Assembly: GCA_014874455.1 (NCBI GenBank)
Contig: JADBJL010000001.1
Location: 35,061-99,060, forward strand
Direction: 5' to 3'
Length of the DNA: 64,000 nt
DNA from: Thermomicrobiaceae bacterium
Lineage (GTDB): Bacteria > Chloroflexota > Chloroflexia > Thermomicrobiales > Thermomicrobiaceae
Part shown: positions 25,584-32,948 of the stretch, piece by piece
Position numbering within the stretch: the stretch's first letter is position 1
How the letters are laid out: each line of letters begins with the position of its first letter
Position numbers and translations under genes: made by a program
The notes under the pieces: generated by a model
What the model saw: the letters and a program-made list of their open reading frames with translations, nothing else
Told to the model about the DNA's origin: nothing
The model's database searches: none

Positions 25584-27257
25584 CTAGCCGGTCTCTTTCG
25601 GCCAGATAGGCACCTTCATCCGGTGCGCCCGGGCGTGCTGTACCGCTCGCTCGTAGCCAGCGTCGACGTGGCGAAGCACCCCGATCGCGGGGTCGTTCGT
25701 CAGCACCCGCTCCAGCCGGTCTGCGGCTTGGGGCGTGCCATCGGCGACGATGACCATACCGGCATGGATCGAGAGCCCGATGCCGACACCGCCGCCGTGA
25801 TGCACGGCGACCCAGGTGGCCCCCGAGGCGGTGTTCAACAGCGCGTTCAGGATCGGCCAGTCAGCGACCGCGTCGGAACCGTCGCGCATCCCCTCCGTCT
25901 CCCGATAGGGCGAGGCCACCGAACCGGCGTCCAGATGGTCACGTCCGATCACGATCGGTGCCTTGACCTTGCCGGCACGGACGAGCTCGTTGAAACGCAG
26001 GCCAGCCAGATGGCGCTCACCGTGGCCCAACCAGCAGATACGGGCCGGCAGCCCCTGGAACTTAACGCGGTCTTCGGCCATCGAGAGCCAGCGGCGCAGC
26101 GACTCGTTCTCTGGGAACAGCTCTATCAGTGCCCGGTCGGTGACCAGGATATCTTCCGGATCGCCGGAGAGCGCGACCCAGCGGAAGGGGCCCTTCCCTT
26201 CGCAGAACAGCGGGCGGATGTACGCCGGAACGAACCCGGGGTAAGCGAAGGCGTCCTCGACCCCGGCCAGGTAGGCTTGCCCGCGCAGGTTGTTGCCGTA
26301 GTCGAACACCACCGCGCCGGCCCGCTGGAACGCGAGCATCGCGCGCACGTGCTCGGCCATTGCCCAGCGCGCGCGCTTGACGTACGTCTCCGGATCCCGC
26401 TGGCGCAGCAGCCGGGCGTCCTCCAGCGTCATCTCGGGCACGACGTACCCGTCGAGCGGGTCGTGCGCCGCCGTCTGGTCGGTGACAACGTCCGGCTGGA
26501 AGCCCCGCTTGACCAACTCGGGCAGCACCTCGGCCGCATTGCCCAGCAGGCCGATCGAACGCGCCTCCTGGCGACGCGCGTAGTCGCGGGCGCGTGCCAG
26601 CGCCTCGTCGAGCGAGGCCGTCGCCTCGTCGAGATAGCCGGTCTCCAGCCGCCGCTGGATCCGTTCGGGATCGACCTCGACGACCAGGCAGACGCCACCG
26701 TTCATCGTGACGGCGAGAGGCTGGGCACCACCCATCCCGCCCAAGCCGGCAGTGAGGACGATCTTCCCCGACAGGGAACCGCCGAAGTGCTGGCGGGCCA
26801 CTTCCGCGAACGTCTCGTACGTGCCTTGCAGGATGCCCTGAGTGCCGATATAGATCCAGGAACCGGCAGTCATCTGCCCGTACATCGTCAGGCCGAGCCC
26901 CTCGAGCCGCCAGAACTCTTCCCAGGTTGCCCACTTCGGCACGAGGAGCGCGTTCGCGATCAGCACGCGCGGTGCGTCGGGAAACGTGCGCACGATGCCC
27001 ACCGGCTTCCCCGATTGCACGAGCAGCGTCTCGTCGTTCTCGAGCTCGCGGAGGCACCGCACCAGGGCATCGAACGCTTCCCAGTTGCGTGCCGCCTTGC
27101 CCGTCCCGCCGTAGACGATCAGTTCCTCAGGGCGCTCGGCCACCTCGGGGTCGAGGTTGTTCATCAGCATCCGTAGAGCTGCTTCCTGCCCCCACCCTTT
27201 GCAGGAGAGCGTCGAGCCGCGGGGGGCACGGATCAGTCGAGGTTGTGCGGTGCTCAT
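25584..27257 (-). CDS. hutU: Urocanate hydratase
   Basis: 557 residues, the normal size. It uses bound NAD+ to hydrate urocanate, the second step of histidine degradation. Recognisable blocks: [44 protein letters not shown] (dinucleotide site) and [11 protein letters not shown] with the conserved catalytic cysteine. The ATG was chosen over an upstream in-frame GTG because AAAGGAG is correctly spaced from it. It follows hutH by 59 bases. hutI and hutG are not in the window. Confidence 0.96.
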   Translation of the reverse strand: MSTAQPRLIRAPRGSTLSCKGWGQEAALRMLMNNLDPEVAERPEELIVYGGTGKAARNWEAFDALVRCLRELENDETLLVQSGKPVGIVRTFPDAPRVLIANALLVPKWATWEEFWRLEGLGLTMYGQMTAGSWIYIGTQGILQGTYETFAEVARQHFGGSLSGKIVLTAGLGGMGGAQPLAVTMNGGVCLVVEVDPERIQRRLETGYLDEATASLDEALARARDYARRQEARSIGLLGNAAEVLPELVKRGFQPDVVTDQTAAHDPLDGYVVPEMTLEDARLLRQRDPETYVKRARWAMAEHVRAMLAFQRAGAVVFDYGNNLRGQAYLAGVEDAFAYPGFVPAYIRPLFCEGKGPFRWVALSGDPEDILVTDRALIELFPENESLRRWLSMAEDRVKFQGLPARICWLGHGERHLAGLRFNELVRAGKVKAPIVIGRDHLDAGSVASPYRETEGMRDGSDAVADWPILNALLNTASGATWVAVHHGGGVGIGLSIHAGMVIVADGTPQAADRLERVLTNDPAIGVLRHVDAGYERAVQHARAHRMKVPIWPKETG

Positions 27258-27316
27258 CGCTGCCACTCCTTTCTCGCCGCGTGGTCGCGGTGCGCGGTTA
27301 GAGTTCCTTGCTCAAC

Positions 27317-28888
27317 TCAACCCTCCGATGTCTCCACCACCATCCCACCCTCGCGCAGCAGCGCCAGCAGGGTCGAGATGTCGTCCGCGACGACATGGTC
27401 ATCCCGTTCGCGAAAGGGCACGCGCTCGCGGATACGCTCGTAGAGCGCCCGCAGCGGGCTGCCGGGGGGAGGCACGCGCCCGGCGAGGTCGCAGGCCTGC
27501 GCGGCGCAGAGTGCCTCGACGGCGACGATCGTCTCGACGTTCTCCACCACCTTGCGGAAGGCCCGTGCCGCCGTCGCTCCCATGCTGTTGTAGTCCTCCA
27601 CGTTCGCCGAGGTCGGGATCGAGTCGACGCTGCTGGGATGAGCGAGCACGCGGTTCTCGGCAACTAGCGATGCGGCCAGGTAGTGCGCGATCATGGTGCC
27701 GCTGTTGAGGCCCGGCTCGGCTACGAGAAAGGGAGGCAGACCGTAGTCCTCAGCATCGACGAGCAGGGCGACTCGGCGCTCCACCATCGCGCCCAGCGAG
27801 GCGATCGCAATCTTGGTGGCGTCACAGCCCAGTGCCAGCGGGTGTCCATGGAAGTTGCCACCCGACAGCACCACCGCGTCACCAATCGCATCCCCGGTGA
27901 AGACCAGGGGATTGTCGGTCGCGGAGTTCACTTCGATCTCGAGCGTCGTACGGAGCGGCACGAGGGCGTCGTGGACGGCCCCGTAGACCTGCGGGACGCA
28001 GCGGATCGAGTAGGGATCCTGCACGCGCCCGCCAGACCTCGGCTGCTCCGGCACCGGTTCGAGCAGCGTCCGGACACGCTCCGCGACTCGCCGCTGGCCA
28101 GGATGCGGGCGAACCGCGTGCAGGCGCGGATCGAAGGGCGAACGCCGGGCTGCTAGAGCGCAGGCTGACAGCGCCGCCACGGCGATCGCGGAGTCGAGCA
28201 GCCGCTCGGCGTCGAGCAGTGCCAACGTGGCGAGGGCGGCCGTTATCTGCGTGCCGTTGATGAGCGCAACCGCCTCTTTGGGCTCCAGTTCGAGCGGCTG
28301 GATCCCTCGCATTTCGAGTGCCCGGGCTGCCGGAACGATCGTCCCGTCCAGCTCGACCTGCCCCAGGCCGACCAGCGGCAGGGCCAGATGGGCGAGCGGT
28401 GCGAGGTCACCACTCGCACCCAGCGAGCCCTGGCTCGGAACAACTGGATGGATGCGGGCGTTCAGCAGCGCAAGGAGCGTCTCGATCACGACCGGACGGA
28501 CGCCGGAGTGGCCGGTGGCCAGGGCATTGGCGCGGAGCAGCAGCGCGGCGCGGACGACCTCCGAAGGCAACGGCTCGCCAGCACCGGCTGCATGGCTGCG
28601 GAGCACGTTGAGCTGGAGGTCGCGTACCTGCTCGCGAGAAAGCAGCCGATCGGACAGCGAGCCGACGCCCGTCGTCACCCCGTACACCGGCTGACCGGAT
28701 TGGGCCATACGCGCGACCGCCGCGCTCGAGGCTTCGACACGGCCCCGCGCAGCGTCGCTCAGACGCGCTGGCGTCCCGTACCGGGCAGCTCGCACCACAT
28801 CCTCCAGCCGCAGGCTCGCCCCATCCACGAGGACGACTCCCGGTACCGACGAAGCCTGGTAACCAGGCTTCGATTCTGCTTTCGGCAT
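27317..28888 (-). CDS. hutH: Histidine ammonia-lyase
   Basis: 523 residues. It deaminates histidine to urocanate with the self-made MIO cofactor from Ala158-Ser159-Gly160 in GSLGASGDLAPLAH; the catalytic tyrosine is Y69 in PVYGVTTGVG. The C-terminal half has NSATDNPLVF and EDYNSMGATAARA, both typical. The ATG was picked because GGAGAAGC precedes it; in-frame ATGs 5 and 8 codons upstream are alternatives. First gene of a hutH-hutU unit. A palindrome TGTATACA ~90 bases upstream could bind a HutC-type repressor. Confidence 0.95.
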   Translation of the reverse strand: MPKAESKPGYQASSVPGVVLVDGASLRLEDVVRAARYGTPARLSDAARGRVEASSAAVARMAQSGQPVYGVTTGVGSLSDRLLSREQVRDLQLNVLRSHAAGAGEPLPSEVVRAALLLRANALATGHSGVRPVVIETLLALLNARIHPVVPSQGSLGASGDLAPLAHLALPLVGLGQVELDGTIVPAARALEMRGIQPLELEPKEAVALINGTQITAALATLALLDAERLLDSAIAVAALSACALAARRSPFDPRLHAVRPHPGQRRVAERVRTLLEPVPEQPRSGGRVQDPYSIRCVPQVYGAVHDALVPLRTTLEIEVNSATDNPLVFTGDAIGDAVVLSGGNFHGHPLALGCDATKIAIASLGAMVERRVALLVDAEDYGLPPFLVAEPGLNSGTMIAHYLAASLVAENRVLAHPSSVDSIPTSANVEDYNSMGATAARAFRKVVENVETIVAVEALCAAQACDLAGRVPPPGSPLRALYERIRERVPFRERDDHVVADDISTLLALLREGGMVVETSEG

Positions 28889-28975
28889 GCTTCTCCGCTC
28901 CATCTCTGCCATCCAGGCTGTCGACCCTCGGCACGTTGTTCAGCAGGCGAGACTTCCACTTCTGCTACTATATCG

Positions 28976-28983
28976 TGTATACA
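28976..28983. promoter_or_regulatory. Perfect palindrome TGTATACA upstream of hutH
   Basis: The 8-base palindrome sits in a locally AT-rich patch between divergent hutH and the YtxH-like gene, inside a longer imperfect dyad (28967-28983). GntR-family HutC repressors bind TGTA...TACA-type sites, which makes this a candidate operator. No regulator gene is adjacent. Confidence 0.35.
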
Positions 28984-29065
28984 GAAATGCAACGGCCTCG
29001 CCGGATCACACGGCGACCCGATGCGCGGGAACCACAGGGAGGTCGAGGAAAGGGAGGGTCGCACC

Positions 29066-29425
29066 ATGGGACGTCAGCTCCGGAGTTTCGCTGCAGGGTT
29101 CGTCGGCGGAGCGCTGGTCGGTGCGGCGAGCGCCCTGCTCTTTGCCCCGCGGCCGGGCCAACAAGTGCGAGAGCGGCTCCGTGAGCGTACGAGAACGCTT
29201 CAGGAGCAGGCCCAGACCGTAGTCGGGGAAATGCGCTCGCGCTCACAGGAACTCTTGACCCGGGCCCAGGCTGTGGTGGAGAGCGCTGCCGAGACGGCAG
29301 GCCAGCGAGTGCAGGAGATCGGCCAGCGAGTCCGGCCCCAGCAGCCGCCAGCCGCTGAGATGCCCTCTCCGGCGGTGACCTTCCCGCCAGCGGAGCAGCC
29401 GTCGGCATCCGCGCCGGGTAACTGA
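29066..29425 (+). CDS. YtxH-like membrane-anchored protein
   Basis: 119 residues. One N-terminal transmembrane helix (FAAGFVGGALVGAASALLF, ~8-26) runs into the YtxH motif LLFAPRPGQQVRERL, followed by a long amphipathic, probably coiled-coil helix rich in Q/E/R to residue ~90 and a proline-rich tail. YtxH-type proteins are general-stress or envelope proteins of unknown action. The ATG has AAGGGAGGG upstream. A second, shorter YtxH-like gene follows. Confidence 0.75.
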   Translation: MGRQLRSFAAGFVGGALVGAASALLFAPRPGQQVRERLRERTRTLQEQAQTVVGEMRSRSQELLTRAQAVVESAAETAGQRVQEIGQRVRPQQPPAAEMPSPAVTFPPAEQPSASAPGN

Positions 29426-29567
29426 TACCGCTGAGCAGGCACCGGGCACAGACGGAGGATCTCGGCACCGCTCGTGCCACACTGTGATCGCCAAGCCCGA
29501 GGACGGTGGAGTGTCGTCCTGCCGGACGGTGGACGATCGACGACGAACGATCGGAGATCGGTACGAT

Positions 29568-29753
29568 ATGCTGGGCCGTGTGCGCACCGCATTGAAGTTC
29601 CTGACCTGGGGACTGCTGCTCGGCCTGCTCTTTGCGCCGCGAAGCGGAGCCGAGACCAGGCGCCGGGTAGTGCAGTGGATGACCTACCGTTTCGAGAGGG
29701 CGGCGGGGCGAGTCCTCCGCATCGCCAGGACAGCCCAGCCGATCCAACGGTAG
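29568..29753 (+). CDS. Short YtxH-like membrane protein
   Basis: 61 residues: MLGRVRTALKFLTWGLLLGLLFAP with one transmembrane helix ending in the same LLFAPRSGAETRRR motif as the preceding gene, then a short basic amphipathic helix. An SD-like GGAG is 11 bases upstream. The shared motif with its neighbour supports it as real and as a shortened paralogue. Function unknown. Confidence 0.6.
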   Translation: MLGRVRTALKFLTWGLLLGLLFAPRSGAETRRRVVQWMTYRFERAAGRVLRIARTAQPIQR

Positions 29754-29942
29754 AACACGATCGATCGCCCCAGTTGCTCAGCTTCTTCGACGGGGCCGTC
29801 GCTGCGGAGTCATCGCCACCAGCTACGCTCGACGGGCCAGGTGTGGCCTGTCGCTTCCAAGCGGCGTGAGATGCTGCGCAGCAGCACGGGCGGCCTGGTA
29901 ATCGAGCAGACTGCGCTTGGGAAGGGGTGAGAGGGAGGGCAG

Positions 29943-30698
29943 ATGTTCCCGATCGGGGACGACAACAGCGGTCGGCAATCATTCCCGTTCGTCAACGTCG
30001 CCTTGATCCTCGTGAATATCGCAGTTTTCCTCTACCAGCTCTCCCTTCTCGCCACCTCTCCGCAAGAGCTGGAGCGCTTCGTCGCAGCCTACGGCGCCGT
30101 CCCGGCCGAGCTGACGACCGGTACCGACCTGCCCCCACGGATCGGCATGCCGATCTATCTGACCGTCATTACCTCGATGTTTCTCCACGGCGGCTTCCTC
30201 CATATCGCGGGCAACATGTGGTACCTGTGGATCTTCGGCGACAATGTCGAAGACACGATGGGCCACCTGCGGTACCTGGTCTTCTACCTTCTGGGTGGCA
30301 TCGCTGCTGCGATCGCCCAGACGCTGGCTGCTCCCTCCAGCGCCGTGCCGATGATCGGCGCGAGCGGAGCGATCTCGGCGGTCATGGGCGCCTATCTCGT
30401 GCTTTTCCCCGGAGGTCAGGTGCGCACGCTGGCCTTCTTTGGGTGGATCCCGCTGGTCTTCTACGTGCCGGCACTGATCCTGATCGGCTTGTGGTTCGTG
30501 CTCCAGTTCTTCGCCGGTCTCGCTTCCTTCGGCATCGAGACCGCGCCCACCGGCGGAGTCGCCTACTGGGCCCATATCGGCGGCTTCCTCGCTGGCGTGT
30601 TGCTGGTCTGGTTCTTCCGGAACCCCGATCGGGTCGAGCGCCAGCGAGCCGCCCGCCGAGCCCACCGCGCGTTCCAGCGCGCCGCTTCCCGCTGGTGA
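29943..30698 (+). CDS. Rhomboid-family intramembrane serine protease
   Basis: 251 residues with six to seven transmembrane helices. The catalytic serine is S141 in IGASGAISAVMG and the catalytic histidine H211 in YWAHIGGFLAG; the HGGFLHIAGNMWYL block (H82, H87, N91) completes the rhomboid site. It cuts transmembrane substrates within the membrane. The ATG has GAGAGGGAGGGC upstream. It ends in a basic, arginine-rich cytosolic tail. Substrates unknown; two small membrane proteins are encoded just upstream. Confidence 0.92.
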   Translation: MFPIGDDNSGRQSFPFVNVALILVNIAVFLYQLSLLATSPQELERFVAAYGAVPAELTTGTDLPPRIGMPIYLTVITSMFLHGGFLHIAGNMWYLWIFGDNVEDTMGHLRYLVFYLLGGIAAAIAQTLAAPSSAVPMIGASGAISAVMGAYLVLFPGGQVRTLAFFGWIPLVFYVPALILIGLWFVLQFFAGLASFGIETAPTGGVAYWAHIGGFLAGVLLVWFFRNPDRVERQRAARRAHRAFQRAASRW

Positions 30699-30700
30699 GT

Positions 30701-30719
30701 GCTCGTGGTTACCACGAGC
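30701..30719. terminator. Perfect hairpin between convergent genes
   Basis: GCTCGTGG-TTA-CCACGAGC forms an 8-base-pair stem between the ends of the rhomboid and YibE/F genes. There is no T-tract on either side, so it is at best a weak two-way terminator or RNA-stabilising element. Confidence 0.4.
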
Positions 30720-30733
30720 CGCGACTACGCAGG

Positions 30734-31906
30734 TCAGTGCCGGTGGCCGTGGTGGTCGTGCCGTAGGTGCTCCGGCGCTGTGCGGACGGCCAGCCAGCTC
30801 GCGAAGCCGGTCGTCAACGGCACCGCGCTGATCAGCCCCAGGCTGCCGACCAGCGTGCGCACGACCTCCTCGGCCACCACTTCGCGATTCACCACCTGGA
30901 GCAGTGGCTGGTCGAGCTGGGTGAAGAGCAGCAGGAGCGGCAGCGCAGCCCCAGCGTAGGCGAGCACGAGGGTGTTGACCGTGGCGGCGATGTGGTCACG
31001 CCCGACCCGCACGCCACTGGCGAACAGCTCCCAGCCGGTCAGCAGCGGATTGGCCCGCCGCAGCTCGAACACCAGCGAGCTCTGGCTGACGGTGATGTCG
31101 TCGAGCACGCCCAGCGCGCCGATGATCATCCCGGCCAGCAGTAGCCCCCGCGGACTGATCGCCTGGCCCCCGACCACAACCTGCAGGAACGCGGCCTCCT
31201 CTGAGGCTAGCCCGGTCAGCGATGCCGCGCGGACGAAGAGCGCCGCCAGCAGCCCGGTCAGGATCAGGCTGACCGAGGTACCTGCAATTGCCGCCGCGGT
31301 CAGCTTGCCGATCCCATGCGTCAGCAGCATGGTGACGGTGAAGATGGCAAACGAGGCGACGATCGCCGTCGCCACCGGACTGGCCCCTGCCAGGATGCGT
31401 GGCACCAGGATCCAGATGAGCACGGCGAACGTGATCACCAGGCTGGCCAGCGCACGCAGGCCTTTCCACCGCCCGAGGAGCAGGATCGCCACGACGAAGA
31501 GGAACGCCAGCACCAGCAGTGGCGTGCTGCGATCGCGGTCGATGATGAAGAAGACTTCCTGCCCGTCCGGGCCGACCGTGCGCGAGAGGAAGACGCGATC
31601 GCCCGGCTCGTAGCGCACCCCGGCCGTATTGAGATCGCGCACGCCGACCGAGATCTCGACCTCGGAGCCCGCGCGCTGGCCACTCGTGACTCGCACCAGC
31701 AAACGCTGGAAGGGCTGCGTCACCGGCCCGACCGTCGTCATGCCCTCCTCGAGGATGGCGACCACCTCACCAGTCTCATAGCTGGCCGTCCCCTGGGCCG
31801 GCTGTTCCCCCTGGGCGAGAGACCGTGGCGCCATGAGCGCCCAGGTTAGGGCCACGAGCGCGATCGCCAGGGTCACCTTCCACATCCCTGCCTCGCGAAC
31901 CACCAT
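30734..31906 (-). CDS. YibE/F-family membrane protein with histidine-rich tail
   Basis: 390 residues. A signal/anchor helix at ~8-31, a ~90-residue extracytoplasmic beta domain, then seven or eight transmembrane helices. The YibE/F core is seen in GALGVLDDITVSQSSLVFELRRANP and FASGVRVGRDHIAATVNTLVLAYAGAALPLLLLF. The family is widespread in membranes but has no established activity. The final residues HLRHDHHGHRH could bind metal. The ATG has GGAGGGAGC upstream. Single gene, convergent with the rhomboid gene. Confidence 0.8.
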   Translation of the reverse strand: MVVREAGMWKVTLAIALVALTWALMAPRSLAQGEQPAQGTASYETGEVVAILEEGMTTVGPVTQPFQRLLVRVTSGQRAGSEVEISVGVRDLNTAGVRYEPGDRVFLSRTVGPDGQEVFFIIDRDRSTPLLVLAFLFVVAILLLGRWKGLRALASLVITFAVLIWILVPRILAGASPVATAIVASFAIFTVTMLLTHGIGKLTAAAIAGTSVSLILTGLLAALFVRAASLTGLASEEAAFLQVVVGGQAISPRGLLLAGMIIGALGVLDDITVSQSSLVFELRRANPLLTGWELFASGVRVGRDHIAATVNTLVLAYAGAALPLLLLFTQLDQPLLQVVNREVVAEEVVRTLVGSLGLISAVPLTTGFASWLAVRTAPEHLRHDHHGHRH

Positions 31907-32042
31907 GCTCCCTCCGCGCTGCCCGCCGCTCCACGCCGTCTCTCACCATACCAGGACAAGGCATGGCGGCGGGCGCCGTCCGATATGCTAGAGTCCGAGC
32001 GGAGCCGATGCTTCACCGAGGCAACGGGAGGGAGGGTGTGCG

Positions 32043-32945
32043 ATGATTCGCGTTCGCCGGCGTTGGCCACCTGCCAGTACCTTCTCGATCGTCGCCCGGG
32101 ATCCCGAGACCGGCGATCTGGGCGTGGCGGTACAATCGAAGTTCCTGGCGGTCGGTGCGGTCGTCCCCTGGGCGCGGGCCGGCGTCGGCGCGGTGGCCAC
32201 CCAGGCGTGGGCCAACGTGACCTACGGCCCGCGCGGGCTGGGGCTCCTCGCGGCCGGCTATTCGGCCGGCGAGGCCGTCGCGCTGCTCACCGGCGAGGAT
32301 CCCGGGCGAGCCGAGCGTCAGGTCGGCATCGTGGACAGCCAGGGGCAAGCGGCCACCTTCACCGGAGAGAAGTGCATCCCCTGGGCCGGCGGAGTTGCCG
32401 GTGACGGGTTCTGCTGCCAGGGCAATATCCTTGTGGGGCCGGAAGTGGTCAACGCAATGGCCGATGCCTACCGCACGACGACCGGCACCTTCGCGCACCG
32501 GTTACTGACGGCTCTCGAAGCCGGGCAGGCCGCTGGCGGCGACTCGCGCGGCCAGCAGTCGGCGGCGATCCTGATCGTGCGGGAAGGTGGCGGCTACGGC
32601 GGCGGTAACGACCGCTACATCGACCTGCGCGTCGACGATCACCCGACGCCCATCGCCGAGCTGCGCCGGCTGGTGCTGCTCCACCGCGTCTACTTCCAGC
32701 TCGATGAGGCCGACCTCGTGCCGCTCGATCCACCGCTGCTGCGACACATCGGCCAGCAGCTCCGCCGGCTGGGCTACCTGGCCGAGGCGCAAGCGGACGC
32801 GACGGCCACGCTAGCAGCTCTGGAGCGGTTCGCCAGCGTAGAGAACCTGGAAGCCCGCTTCCGCACCGACGGCCAGGTCGACACCGTGCTGCTCGAGTTC
32901 CTGGAGGCCCGCAGCCAGGGTCGCGCGCCGGATTTGAGCTGGTAG
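32043..32945 (+). CDS. DUF1028-family protein (putative Ntn-hydrolase)
   Basis: 300 residues. Residues ~12-200 match DUF1028, opening TFSIVARDPETGDLGVAVQSKF and containing AVGAVVPWARAGVGAVATQAW and GNILVGPEVV. The family has an Ntn-hydrolase-like fold and is often found beside amino-acid or peptide catabolism genes, but no reaction is proven. The C-terminal ~90 residues are an additional helical domain seen in longer members. The ATG has GGGAGGG upstream. Its stop is three bases from the stop of the convergent ABC permease gene, leaving no room for a terminator. Confidence 0.82.
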   Translation: MIRVRRRWPPASTFSIVARDPETGDLGVAVQSKFLAVGAVVPWARAGVGAVATQAWANVTYGPRGLGLLAAGYSAGEAVALLTGEDPGRAERQVGIVDSQGQAATFTGEKCIPWAGGVAGDGFCCQGNILVGPEVVNAMADAYRTTTGTFAHRLLTALEAGQAAGGDSRGQQSAAILIVREGGGYGGGNDRYIDLRVDDHPTPIAELRRLVLLHRVYFQLDEADLVPLDPPLLRHIGQQLRRLGYLAEAQADATATLAALERFASVENLEARFRTDGQVDTVLLEFLEARSQGRAPDLSW

Positions 32946-32948
32946 CCC

